A stretch of 64,000 nt of DNA, taken from contig NC_054754.1 in NCBI RefSeq assembly GCF_018143015.1, positions 28,781,830 through 28,845,829 on the forward strand, in the 5' to 3' direction. This DNA is from Lytechinus variegatus (taxonomy: Eukaryota > Echinodermata > Echinoidea > Temnopleuroida > Toxopneustidae). Both the position numbers and the translations under genes were made by a program. Positions 29,101-41,425 of this stretch are shown one piece after another (the first letter of the stretch is position 1; every line of letters starts with the position of its first letter). The notes under the pieces are model-generated. The model was not told the DNA's origin and searched no databases. It saw nothing but the letters and a program-made list of their open reading frames with translations.

Positions 29101-32100
29101 GGGTGGTTTGGGGGCTCTTGCCCTACCCCCCCCCAAAAAAAAAAAATCACGACCAAGACAGGAGAAAGGTAAACTTAAGGAAAGGTGGAAGGGTGAAATG
29201 TGATATTACTTCCTGAATATTATGTTAAAATATATCACAATATTTCAAATTTGTAAGAAAAATCTCATTTTTATGCTTGCTCGCTTCGCGCTCCCCAACA
29301 TTTTTTTAAGTGATGCACCATATCGAGCCCCTAAAATTTTTGGCTCATCACACCACTGTTGAAAATTATGTAGGAAATTCAGACCTGAAGAGGGGCATTC
29401 TAAGGCTTGTTTGTAGAAATTCACTAAGACCCTACGTATTTCACTAACCAAGTAAAGCGAGCGCGAAGCGCGAGCTGAACATTTTTGATATTCAGATCAG
29501 AAAAATTGACGTTTTAAGGACTTATTTAAATTAATGAAGAACAGAAATCTCACCAATCTACTTATGCGAACGTTAGCACTGACAGAAAATGTTTTATATC
29601 AAGACCTTAAAATAGGGCATTCACTTTAAGTAGTCATGAAAACAAAGAATATGTCACTACATAAAACAATAATAACTCGAATTGCGAGGAAATATATTTG
29701 TTCTATATTGATTTGAAAACGGGAGGTTTTAGTACAACGGGATTATATATATAGTTAAACAGTCTATGCGAACACCAGGAACAACATGAAAAATGAAGAC
29801 ACAATGAAGCAAATAATGTTTTATAAAGCTATGAAAAAAAGCTTCTTATTCAACATAACATATAACATAATATAACATTATAATGAACAATAATTTCTTC
29901 TTTCCCCACTACGTTTCTCTTCCCTTTTCCCTCTTTTTCTCCTTTTCCCCGTTTTTTTTTTGGCCAGCCGATTGGGGGGGGGGGCACGTGCCCCCCATGC
30001 CCCCCCGTAGTTACGCCACTGGTTACAAATATATCAACCCATGACTACAAAGTGCTTAAAATATTCAGTTTTCGGACCTCGATGTCAACAAATTTCACGC
30101 ACTCATTAGGCTTATTAGATATTTTTTTAAGGGCTAACTGCAAAACGTCTTTAACATGTCCCTTTTTGACAAGGCCAGAACACATATTAAATTTTCTGCT
30201 CGCGCTTCGCGCTCGCAGTTATTAGGCCTATTTAGTTACATACGCATCTTCTCCACGTTCACAGACATTGCCCAGAATGTTAAATTTTCAGGACAACATA
30301 CATGAAATTTTATTCTTATTTTAGCTCGCACTTCGCGCTCACACTATTTGAATAGGGCTTATGATATTATTACATATTTATGTTGTTTATGAATGAAGCT
30401 AAGAAATGACTGTTAGGAAATGGGCGTTTTGCCCCCCCCCAAAAAAAAAAAAAAAAAAAAATCACGTCCAAGAACAAACAAAAAGAGAAAAGGAAAGGGA
30501 TATAAGGGTGAAATATAATATTATTTTCCAAATATTGTGTCAAAATATATCACAAACTTGGATTTTTGAAATAAATATGTCAAAATTTGATCGGTCCCAA
30601 CTTCTTATTCATTTCACGCAATACACCATATCGAGCCCCCAAAATATTGTTGGCTCATTACGCCACTGGGACAACCCCTTCAAAGATACAAACAAAAATC
30701 AACTTTGAGTGGCTGATCGGGAAAATATGGGTGACAAAAAATGTCGCCCCCCCTATTGGCGGAAGCTGGATCCGCCCCTGACAGTGGTTCAACTCTATCC
30801 ATAGGCCCAGAAGTTTTTCACCATTGACTGTTTTTAATTGTATATAGTTGTAGTGTTTGTTATCCAAGGCCCCATGGAAGATCAACTTTTGTTGAATGAG
30901 CTACCCTGGTGAAATATGAATAAATAACAATAAAAAAAATAAAAAATAAGCCAACCCTTCAGTCACGCCAAGAACTGCCATTTTTAGAGCCCAAACTACA
31001 CTGCTCCGTGATCAAAACATGCAGCTTTGGATACCAGGAAATTTAGTAAGAGTCGAAACATCCGATAAAACAGTTTGGTGTCCTATTGGCAAAAATATGC
31101 ATGATTCTTTCAAATTTGTGATTTTGGTTTAATAAAGAAATGCATATAATTCTTTAATTTTTACAATTTGAACGGGGACGATCCCATTCGCAGACAAAAT
31201 GGAGAGGGGGACACTTCCCCCTTCACCCATGACGCCACCAAGCTATAGGCTATATAAAAAGAAGGGAGAACGCACAGAAAAGATTTTACTTTGAAATTCG
31301 CCGCACTTGTCGATGCGATCAAAGTAAGTATTACTGTAAATGACAAATGAAATGGAAATCCACTTTAAATGATAAAAACTTAATGAAAAAATGCTGGATA
31401 TAAACTTTTGTTCAGATTCAGTTTTGTCCTCAGATCCAGCTGTCACAAAAAGGGTAAAGGTTGTGCTTACCAAGTGTTGAAATTTAAAATTGGGTGGCAA
31501 AAATGCAGGGGCGGATCCATGCAGCCTTCGCCAATAGGGGGGGCGGATTTTTTCCAGCGGTATTTCCCCGATCGGCAGCGCGAATATGATTTTTGCCAGG
31601 ATGTTTGGCTTCTTTGAACTGGTAGTCCTAATAGTCACTTCTTAGCTTTATTCTTATAAACATAAATATATAATACCATAATCCTTATTTGAATAATGCG
31701 AGCGCGAAGCGTGAGCTATTTTTTTTTTTTTTGGGGGGGGGGTAATCTTTTATATTTTTTACTAAAATTTTGAACATTCTCGGCTGTTATCCTGAAAAAG
31801 ATGTGTATGCAAGTGAATAATTACTACGAACGTGAAGCGCGAGCAGAAATGAAGAGATGGAAAAGATACTGTTAAAGACCTGCTTGCAGTTAGCTATGAA
31901 GGCGTTACATATTTTTAAAAATCAAATAATGCGAGCGCGAACTGAATTTTTTGACATTTTTACCTAAGGAATGGAAATTCTAAGCACTTTTTGTAACTTA
32001 ACAGAATAGGTGAATAACTAAACAATTGATGAGAGAGCGAAGCGTGAGCAAAAAAATTTGAAATTTAGACCTACTGAACGAGACCCGGGAACGAGACACT

Positions 32101-34560
32101 CTATTCAAGTTTTTTTAATCATAAAAAGGATGAGTAAGTGGGGATCTTTCTTACATTAATAATACAAGCGCAAAGAGCGAGCAGAAACATTTTATATATG
32201 TTTTGAACTGATCGAAAACGTACCTGTTACGGACTGCTAGCACTTAGCCATGAAGACGGTACATATTTCATCATTCAAATATTGCGAGCGCGGAGCGCGA
32301 GCTGAAATGTTGACATTTCTACATAAAAGAATGTAAAATCTTAATCATTTTTTATAATCGTGAACAGGATAGGTATATAACTAAACAATTGATGTGAGCG
32401 CTAAGCGAGAGCGGGAAAAAAATCGAGATTTAGACCTAAAATGGGGCATTCTATTATGTTTTGGAAATCATGAAAACACTGAGTAATAGGGGATAGATGA
32501 TATTATGGCCTGAAAACTGGACAATTCAGGCACTTTTTTTTATAAATAGGATGCATCAAGTTAATTATTTTAACCATTAATGCGTGCGCAGATCGCGAGC
32601 CAATTTTTTGATAAACTGTCATGAAAAGGGGATTTTAAGTAGTTGGAGACAGTTTGAGACATACATAACTTGCCAATCAAAATGCGAGCGTGCAGCGCTA
32701 TAGCTGATACGTTTTGACAATCAGATCTGAAAGGGATATTTTGGAACTTTATGGAATACACGAAAATAATAGGTACCTGATATATCAAAATTTGCGAGCA
32801 GAAATAATGTTAATATTCAGACCATAAAACTGACATTTTTTGAAAAGTCAATTTCTAAATCACACACAAAATAATTAAAGTTCGATTTTTTTAGGTGAAA
32901 TATTTTTTTGTATATTGACTTCCAAACTTGATATTTAAACTCCATAATGAACAATATATTAAAATCATCTAACAGGCAATGCGAGCACGAAGCACGAGCG
33001 AAAATTTTGTATAGTGACATGAAAGATTATTTTAATTTTCCAAGTCTTTCCCCTCATCTTGTCTTATTCACTCGTCTTCCTCCTCTTTTTCTCTCCTCTC
33101 TTTTCCCTCTTCTTCCCCCCTTTTTTCTTTCTCTCCTTTTTTTTTAGCTCCGCCAAGAGGGGGGGGGGGCGGGCCTCTCAGCCCCCCTGGATCCGCCTAT
33201 GAAAAATGTTACAAAATGCTTGAAAATATCCGATTTATTTCAACTGACTAAAAGTGCAAGGGAAATGTTGTATGAGAAATGTTTCGCAGGGTAGGATTGA
33301 TTTCGCCCTTTCCCCTTGACACAGCGTCATATAGCATTTCTGCGAGCTTTGCAAAAATGGACAGTGCTCACTTAAGTCAAGTGTAACATTCTGTCAAAAC
33401 TTTTACTTTCATTGGATAGATGAGACCCAAACCCAAGAATCTATGTGAAAAAAAATACCCACATATGTTGTATATTTTTTTAATTCCTAGGGCTTTTTCT
33501 AAGTGTAAACTTTTTTTTTGATACGCACTGTATAAAATTGCGGTCGTTATCAAACAAACAACTAAATGAATGAGCCATATTATGTGGGGCAGGGGTCGAT
33601 CGAAGGAATTACATGAATTAAGAGGGGAGGAACTATCTCTATAGCCAATGAGAGGGGTAAATATTTTCATCCATATTTTTCCGATTAGCTGATTATTCAT
33701 TTATTTATTTATTTATTCATTTATTTATTTATTTGTTTATTTATTTATTCATTATTATTATTTTTGGCGGATGGGTTAGGGTGTCTGTAGTCCCAAGACT
33801 GCACTTTTAAGTACATCTTAGCTTTAGTCTTACAAGAAAGATAATATCTCACAAGGCGACTATAAAGCAATCGAGCAAGCATGGCGCGAGCTGAATATTT
33901 TTGCCATTGCGACATGAAAACTGGATATTATAGCCGCGAAAGAACAATATATGTATCTAAAAACTTGACAATCAGACGTTTTAATAAAGATGTATATGAG
34001 TCCGACCTTGTTTATCATTTTGATGGAGATATGAACAAGTTGCGCATCTAAGATTCTAACTAAAAACAAAACAAAACAAAACTATCCTATTTTCAAATGA
34101 ATAGGCTCCCTATATTAATTTGGAAACGGCATGTTTTTTTATCCCCTTTCAATTCACTTAAACGGGCAATCGAGTGAGCGGGAGCAATTTTTAAAGAAAA
34201 TTTGTTTTATACCCAATCTTTTCCCCTTTTCTTTCTTCTTTTTCATTTTCCCCCTCTTTTACTCTGCCAAAATAAGAAATTCATATAAAATTTCAATTTT
34301 CAAAGACATAACAAACAAATGCCAGGAATGATATTTCGATAAGGGGCAAGACGAAATAGTTGACTTTCATTTTCTTCTTCTTCTCATTCTTGTGATTGGG
34401 GTATTATCCGGTTTTATAGAGCACTGGAAGATCCAGGGGGGGGGGCGACCAGCCCATGCCCCTAGAAAGTGATGACCATTGTCAAATTTTCATCGGAAAA
34501 CTGTACCCCTCTTTTGGAAAATCCTGGATCCGCCTCTGCAAGACATAGACGCCGCCTATT
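29100..34560. repeat. Nest of related repeats with a GCGAGCGCGAAGCGCGAGC core
   Basis: At least 15 full or degenerate copies of a core of about 19 bp: minus orientation at 29275, 30198 and 30324; plus orientation at 29457, 31698, 31826, 31931, 32033, 32164, 32284, 32394, 32582, 32684, 32981 and, weakly, 33871. From 31698 to 33000 the copies are about 100-185 bp apart and are followed by similar AT-rich spacers (TGAAAT..., GAATGG, ACTAAACAATTGAT). Segments 29128-29360 and 30432-30670 are copies of one unit (both contain ACACCATATCGAGCCCC or a close variant and GGCTCAT). Ends like GGGGCGGATCCA (31505) and TGGATCCGCC (30765, 33188, 34525) with G- or C-runs suggest several nested elements. No protein-coding gene. 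Confidence 0.75.
33698..33755. repeat. (TTTA)n microsatellite
   Basis: Tandem TTTA units with a few substitutions. Confidence 0.85.
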
Positions 34561-35526
34561 CTATTCTACTTTCTTTGTCCTTTTTTTCATACTCTGGATT
34601 TTATCTCACTTTTTTTTGGAAAAAAAATCATACGGGGCCTGTGGCCTTTGCAATATTCTAAGGCTCAAATAAAACAACTTTCGAATTATAAAACAATACT
34701 TTAGATTTATTTATTTCCGTTCAACAATTTTTTCAAAAAATAATCAAAGTAACAATACATATTCAATATAATAGATAATACAGACAAATCAATGAAATTT
34801 CGTAACAAATGTTTACGGGAAGAGAAAATAGCCAGTAGACACTATTTACATTTCAAATGGCACTGGCGTTAAAACAGTCGATTGAAAAAAAAATGCTTAA
34901 AGGATGCTCAACGGAATGGCTAAGGAACACTGGAACAATATGATATAGATCTACTATCAGTCCGCCGGGCCATCAGCCCAGAAAAGGGCACTTTCTGGAT
35001 TTTTCTTTTTCTTTTTGCGTTATTGGCCGAATTGGACCCACCGTACCCCCCCTATGCTGACGCGCCAGTTACCAGCTTACCGTGCAGCGACCATGCCTGT
35101 CTGTAGCTGCATATTTTTTTGAAATTCTTTGAATTGGACGCATTCTTTTGAAATTATGGTGAGTTAATGAAAATTATGAATTTATTTTTGATTTGGGGAG
35201 AAAACAAATGCATTCACTAAATAAATTTTTATAAGCATCAAATCAATTAAATTACATAAGGCCATATAATCTTCTGTTCATGATGCACGTATCAGTCCCA
35301 CCCTATTGATTTCATGTAAAGTTCGTCATTGACCGTTCTTGGTCTTGGATCTGGATCTTGATAAAAGGAGAGAATTAAGAAAGTAAATGGACACAGAATA
35401 AGGGAGGAAGGAAAGTTAGATGGAATGAAAAAAAGGATAGAAGACAGGATGAAGAAAGAGAGGAAAAAAGCTCAAAATTCAAATCAAACTTAAAAAAAAA
35501 ATAATATAAAAAAATTCTGAATTTCC
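34561..35526. other. AT-rich intergenic DNA
   Basis: No gene or repeat that I can name. It borders the foldback element on its left. Confidence 0.35.
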
Positions 35527-37218
35527 GGTAGAGTAACATGCCCAAGATTCGACATGTTAAGCCTTTTCTGCAATATTTGTTCTCAAATTTCTTTTCACAA
35601 AATGATATTTGCTGCAATATTTGTTAATATATTTGTCTATTTTTAATTGCAATGTTAATTTTTAGATTCAATCTTAATAATTCATAAAATCTTAAAATGT
35701 ATTACCATGTTTTACGGCCAAGATTTGACATCCCTCTGCCTTCGTTCGACATGGCGCATCTTGCGTTCAAAATTCAACGCGTGCAAGAGCCGCTGAATTG
35801 CATTGCACCGCATGCGATGTGCAACCCAGAAGTGCCGCGGTCATTCGCTTCCGCATTGCGATCGGAGCTAGTCTTGAGGACGCAATGATGATGATTTTTT
35901 TAGATATGTCTTACATTTCTTCATCATTGACGTCTTGACACTCTCTCCATAATGCCTTCAGCGAACGACCAAAACAAAGATGGATTTCCCCCAAAAATCC
36001 ATCTTTTTAAACCGAAATGACTAGAATTTTGTTAATTTTATTAATTCTTACACCTTCCTACGCCTAATGCGTAGGAAGGTTTTAAATATTACTTTAAAAA
36101 AATGTAAAAAAATGAAGATTTCTTACCTAACTGATGCCGCGTAGACCTCTCGTTCCACATGTAAACAACGGAAATACAATAGCGTCGATCCTTGAACCGC
36201 TTATGTATGACGTACTTCCGGAAAGCAATGCCGTCTTAACGAACAATTTAGAGATAAAAAATCTTATTTAACAAATATTAAAATTTATTTCGTGATCATA
36301 AATAATTCATATCAATATATATAAATTATTTATGATCACGAAATAATTTTAATATTTGTTAAATAAGATTTTTTATCTCTAAATTGTTCGTTAAGACGGC
36401 ATTGCTTTCCGGAAGTACGTCATACATAAGCGGTTCAAGGGTCGACGCTATTGTATTTCCGTTGTTTACATGTGGAACGAGAGGTCTACGCGGCATCAGT
36501 TGGGTAAGAAATCTTCATTTTTTTACATTTTTTAAAATAATATTTAAAACCTTCCTACGCATTAGGCGTAGGAAGGTGTAAGAATTAATAAAATTAACAA
36601 AATTCTAGTCATTTCGGTTTAAAAAGATGGATTTTGGGGGGAAATCCATCTTTGTTTTGGTCGTTCGCTGAAGGCATTATGGAGAGAGTGTCAAGACGTC
36701 AATGATGAAGAAATGTAAGACATATCTAAAAAAATCATCATCATTGCGTCCTCAAGACTAGATCGGAGCACATGTCGAACGAAGGCCTGCCGCACGCATG
36801 TCGTCAACTTGATTTTTGTGCAAATTAAAATTTTTCTAGTTCCGCCGAAATTTTCTTTTTTGATTGGAAATTTGAAGATACTATGCTAAATTTGCGAGAA
36901 AGCTTTTGCACTCAGAACAGAACCAAATATTTCTTCGTTTTTGGCGCAGTTTTCGGCGACCCCGCTTCTTAAATCTGAGCTAAGCCGCCTCGTGCTCTAG
37001 ATATATGACGCATATTCTGGCATTTTTGAGGGAAAATTTCGACTTTTTAAAGATGAATTTTTAGTTAAAATAAGGACTTTCTGAAGGAAAGTGATAGTGT
37101 CTTTGTATATTAAAATGTGTTTGGGGTGAGTTTTGGTGTTTGAGTGTGCAGGCTCGCAAAATAGATTTGCTATGTCGAATCTCGGCGCCGGTCGAATGAA
37201 GGGAGGGTTACTCTACTG
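35527..37218. mobile_element. Possible foldback-type element enclosing the large palindrome
   Basis: Outside the central palindrome, inverted matches continue. GGTAGAGTAAC...AAGATTCGACATG at 35527-35560 is mirrored by ATGTCGAATCT...GTTACTCTAC at about 37172-37218. CTGCCTTCGTTCGACATG near 35738 is mirrored by CATGTCGAACGAAGGCCTGC near 36772. The left side has about 105 bp more than the right between this match and the palindrome. A single element with the palindrome as its core would explain this. The ends and target duplication are not certain. Confidence 0.45.
35868..36761. repeat. 894-bp near-perfect inverted repeat with promoter-like arms
   Basis: Arms 35868-36307 and 36324-36761 are reverse complements with about six differences that I can count, separated by 16 bp (36308-36323). 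Each arm, read outward from the centre, carries TTCCGGAAGTACGTCAT (ETS-like plus CRE-like; 36407-36423 and the mirror at 36207-36223). About 50 bp further on come an ATG and then a splice-donor-like CAGTT(G/A)GGTAAGAAA (36498-36512; mirror 36119-36133). Each arm also holds two short hairpins: CCTTCCTACGC/GCGTAGGAAGG and AAAGATGGATTT/AAATCCATCTTT. No long ORF. Confidence 0.9.
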
Positions 37219-37689
37219 ATTATTGTTTTCAATGAAATATTCTGAAAATGTATTTAAAAAATCGTTAGCAACTAAAATCTTATAGAAATAATTACATTTT
37301 TAAGTGAAACATTGTCAAAATTGAAAATTTCTGTATTTTCCAGACAAACAGCGGCAGTGAATAAACTGCATCTCCAAATTCGGGATGTTAAAAAAAAAAA
37401 GAAGGATAATAAATTGGCAGATCAAAATTACGGACTTGCGGTAGGCCTATATTTTGGGTTAGTCAATTGCACTGAATAATCATTGAAAAATCAGACGATA
37501 TATTACTATTTTTTTATATATTTTAAAATGGTTACTTCATACTTTAACTTTATTTTTCAAAGAAAATTTACCTGATTTACCTTGATGTTGGGCATAAAGT
37601 ATAGAGACTTATTTACCCCTCTGCATCTTCTTTAGAAAAACTTGTCCTCAGTTATAAACGTAACAGTTTTACATGAATGTGTGGGTTTG

Positions 37690-38130
37690 GACGATTTATG
37701 AAAATTCTGTGTCTGGGTCGAAACGATTAAACTTGGTTTTCCAGGCCTTCTCTAGATTTGATTTGAATGAATTTATACTGCTGCTGTTTACGACCTCAGA
37801 AGGTAAGTCATTCCATAGGGTGATTACTCGTTGCGAGAAGTCCAGTTGCCTGAGTGTTGAATGTGCTCTTAAAAATTTGATTAGTTTTCTAGAATGTCCT
37901 CTTTGAGGTTGAGTTTCAAGTTTGAAGAAATTTGTACAGTCTAAATCATCTATGAATAATCTGAAATGTTTGGATCATATCCGCTCTATTTCTCCTGTAG
38001 GATAACGTTGGTAGATTTAGTTTCTTCAGTCGTTCCATGTAGCTCAAGTTCTTCAGATGTGGAATTAGAGCTGGTTGCTCTACATTGGATCTTTCGAGTT
38101 TTATGATGTCTTTCTTAAGATAGGGATGCC
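37690..38130 (-). pseudogene. LINE ORF2 C-terminal fragment (CR1/L2-like)
   Basis: The minus strand, in two frames joined by a frameshift, reads ERLKKLNLPTLSYRRNRADM then RGHSRKLIKFLRAHSTLRQL and VITLWNDLPSEVVNSSSINS, followed shortly by a stop. This is the conserved C-terminal tail of CR1/L2-like reverse transcriptases. The 5' part is missing, as is usual for truncated LINE copies. Confidence 0.75.
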
Positions 38131-38139
38131 ATACACTGA

Positions 38140-39270
38140 ATTATTTCTCAGTAGAATATGAATTATTTCTCTGTATAATAAAGAATAAAGACCATGAAAT
38201 GGTAGTATTGAATATCAAAGTTATAGTATAAAAAGAGAAAAAGTAAAAAAGAGAAATAGAAGGAAAATAAATGAAGAATAAACAACATTATTTATTGCCC
38301 TTTTTTATTAACAAATATGTTTCTTGGTTGTCAACAATGAAGAAATTTAGTCAGCTTATTGATGACAATTTAATGTTTCTTTGAGGTTGGTTGGTTGGTG
38401 CTTGAGTTAAGTTGGCGCTCTTCGATCTAGTAAATTATCTGTGCCATGATAAACCTTACCCGACTTTTCAAGATTACAAAGTGGAAAAAGATGGGGTTTA
38501 TATACCGGAAAATACGTAGATGAATCATCGTAGTACATGCCTTTCTTCCCACTACAATTCTGCACTGTTCACAACAAGACTCAAAACAGATGCTAAAACA
38601 ACTACTTATGACAACTCAATAACTTGATCCTCTGATCACATCGAGACTCGAAACAAAGGCTTGAACAACTCAATAACTTAATCCTCGGACCACATCACCA
38701 AATCAGTAATTTGAGAATCCATATACTAGTATACCGATATTCTGGTTATTATAATAATATCACAATTTTGTGATTTTTTGGTAGAAAAACTATTTTTCAT
38801 GTGAGATTGATCAATCTGTTTATTTGGAGAGGTGCTGGTGCAGTAGCTATTGAGAACCAATCTATCAGCTCCTGCATGCCACCAGCTACATGTATGTATG
38901 CTGACTTTGTGTGTGAGTGTAGATCAAAGAAAATGGAACAAACTGGTTTGCAATTTGAATCGAGGAAAGTTGTTACAATGTAACTTTGTTTTGTCTCTTC
39001 TGTACATGTATTTTGCCTGTGAAATATGGGAAAAGTTTTTTTCAATTTCATTTCACTGTGACAATTTTGCTTGCCCGATTCTGGCAAGTAGTTTTTTCTT
39101 TACTTCAAAACGCTTGCCCAACTATTACTTTTTCTTGCCCTGAGAACTTGGGCATGCGCTTGTATGTCACACCCTGTATTACACTGTATCTGCTTTTCAA
39201 GATATTAATTTCCTTTTGAGGTACATGTATGCAATCCTTTAGAAAATATGGCTTGCACGGATTGCCAGGG
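38140..39270. other. Intergenic DNA without recognised genes
   Basis: AT-rich, with short internal repeats (CTCAATAACTTGATCCTC and CTCAATAACTTAATCCTC at about 38615-38690). No coding exon is supported. Confidence 0.35.
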
Positions 39271-39275
39271 GAAGA

Positions 39276-39674
39276 TCATTCCAGAGAATGGCCAGCGTGA
39301 GCAAAAGCTGGAAACCCCCATGTCTTAACAGATTTAGGAATAACTAGGCAACCAGAGTTGGATGAACGTAGGGACCTGACAGGAGTGTATTTGTTGATTT
39401 TGTACTGTAGAGCAGAGCCGTTAATTGCATGGAATACAAGCAGAAGGAGTTTGAAGATGATGTGATTGTTGACCTTTAACCATTGAAGAGATTTCAGATT
39501 GGGTATGATATGAACATGTTTTTTAGATAGGGTGACCAAACGTGCTGCAGCATTCTGGAGCTTTTGGAGTTTAGACAACTGGGTGTTGGGTAAATTGTAA
39601 AGCAAGTCATTCCCGAAATCAAGTTGTGAAGAAATCAGTGCATGAACCAATTTTTCAGAAGCATATTTTTGCAA
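39276..39674 (-). pseudogene. LINE ORF2 fragment (jockey/CR1-like thumb region)
   Basis: A minus-strand frame of about 130 residues contains LISSQLDFGNDLLYNLPN, LQKLQNAAARLV and LKSLQWLKVNNHIIFKLLLL. These are the landmarks downstream of the RT catalytic core in many LINEs. It lacks the catalytic domain and a 5' part, so it is a truncated copy. Confidence 0.85.
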
Positions 39675-39813
39675 TTTTCATACAACCTGCCAAAAACCTA
39701 CTCAGCAACATAATTACAGCACCCCTAACTCCCTAATGTAGATTTTGAATTTTTATAGTGACTTCATGGACTTATTTGGCTGATGTTGAAAATATTAAAG
39801 ATCACAACCTTAA

Positions 39814-40403
39814 AGGACAAGTCCATGCCAACAAAAACTTGATTTGAATAAAAAGAGAAAAATACAACAAGCATAACACTGAAAATTTCATCAAAATCGG
39901 ATGGAAAATAAGAAAGTTATGACATTTCAAAGTTTTGCTTCATTTCACAAAACAGTTATATGCACATCTCGGTCGGTATGCAAATGAGGAACTGATGACA
40001 TCACTCACTATTTCTTTTGTATTTTGTTATATGAAATAAGAAATATTTTAATTTTCTTGTCATTGTTATGTGAAATGAAGTTTCATTTCTCCCTGAACAC
40101 GTGGAATTCCATTATTTTAACATTTTGTGCTTTGACAGGCAAGGAGGTCCTGATCGTCAAACTCGTAAAAATTGAAATATTGTATAATTCAAACAATAAA
40201 AAACAAAAGAAATAGTGAGTGAGTGACATCATCGACTCTCTCATTCGGATGTAACTGGCTCGTTCATATAACTATTTTGTTAAAAATAAGCGAAACTTTG
40301 AAATGTCATAACTTTCTTATTTTACATCCGATTTTGATGAAATATTTAGCATTGTCTGATTTTTGTCTCTTGATTCAAAAGAACATTTTTCTGAGGTGGA
40401 CCT
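39814..40403. mobile_element. MITE flanked by TTAA (piggyBac-like target)
   Basis: TTAA stands at both edges (39810-39813 and 40404-40407). The ends are AGGACAAGTCC... and ...GAGGTGGACCT. Internal arms are inverted copies: ATTTCATCAAAATCGGATG...AAGTTATGACATTTCAAAG on the left and TTTGAAATGTCATAACTT...CATCCGATTTTGATGAAAT on the right. I recall this as a very common family in sea urchins. The TTAA target suggests piggyBac mobilisation, but that is inference. Confidence 0.75.
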
Positions 40404-40567
40404 TTAATAATGCCACAGAGAAAGGTTAAAAGAGAGAGAAAGATAATCCATCAAGCATGTTTATAGATTGTGATCCTGATCTTGAAAAATTCCAACTATC
40501 ATTTTGTGATTCAGATTCACAACAAAGATTATTCACACAAACACAAGAAACGGGCGGAAAAAAAAAT

Positions 40568-41425
40568 TAGCATAACACTGAAAATTTCATCAAAATTAGG
40601 CATATTGTAGTGTAAGTTTTGAAATATTGATACATTCAAAGCATTTCACATCCTGATCTATATAAAACTAAGAGAACTGATGATATCACCCACTTTTTCT
40701 TTTGTTGTAACTACAAAAATATTTTAATTTATCCCCATCATAATGTGAAACAGAATTTTATTTCTCCATGAACAAGTGGCATTTCTGTCATATTATAGTT
40801 TTAGTCTCTGAGGTACATGTATAAAATACAAACTTGTTTATTTGGTTTGAAAAATACTCAAACCTGTGTTCAACTGCATAATTCAGACATCATTTCATTT
40901 GGTCCTTCTGTATACATTGTCTGATTAGCCATGTACATGTAATAAGTGTATTTTTTTGTCTGAATACCTTAAGGTCATTCCACGATCATTCTTGTGGTTA
41001 AATGAGTCATAAATTTTCATTTTCAAACATTCAATTTTAGACATCAAAATAGTTGATTTCAAACAACAAAATTCAATTTCAAACATTGAAACATTGATTT
41101 TACATATCAAAGTTAATGACAGGGCATGTGAATAAATGGTTAGAAATTCATGCCGATCATCACATGGCTATGATTAGGAGTTAATCTTGCTCTAAAAGAC
41201 TAAATCTACCACGAGTGGCATTGCTGTTGATATTGTTATTTGATGAGTACAGTAGTCACCATATCGTCAAATCTTTAAAAATATGAAATATTATGATTAA
41301 GAAATTTTAAAAGAAATAGAGAGTGAGACTGGTAGTGACATCATCGACTCCTATCTGCATATCACTGTATTGTGCATATAAATGTTTTGTGAAAATAAGC
41401 AAGAAAATGAGATGCCCTGAATTTT
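40568..41425. mobile_element. Second, degraded copy of the TTAA MITE, split by an insertion
   Basis: The left half (40568-40800) and right half (41228-41425) match the element at 39814-40403 (CATAACACTGAAAATTTCAT; GACATCATCGACTCC). The middle has been replaced or interrupted by about 425 bp that recur at 44336-44762. Confidence 0.65.
40800..41226 (+). repeat. Direct repeat, copy A (425 bp)
   Basis: Runs from TTTTAGTCTCTG to about ACGAGTGGCATTGC. It is a direct copy of 44336-44762 with small differences and shares AAACTTGTTTATTTGGTTT and CATGCCGATCATCACATGGC-like words. Copies A and B bracket the first carrier gene. Confidence 0.85.

Noticed and set aside
31505..33205. One 1.7-kb transposon bounded by GGGGCGGATCCA and TGGATCCGCC
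   Set aside because: The end words match in inverted orientation, but the same words occur at several other places nearby (30765, 34430, 34525) and I cannot find a target duplication, so the pairing of ends is not secure.
36384..36581. A 65-codon frame in the right arm of the palindrome as a gene
   Set aside because: It runs through a candidate splice donor into AT-rich sequence and matches no family I know. It is better described as part of a promoter/first-exon-like arm.
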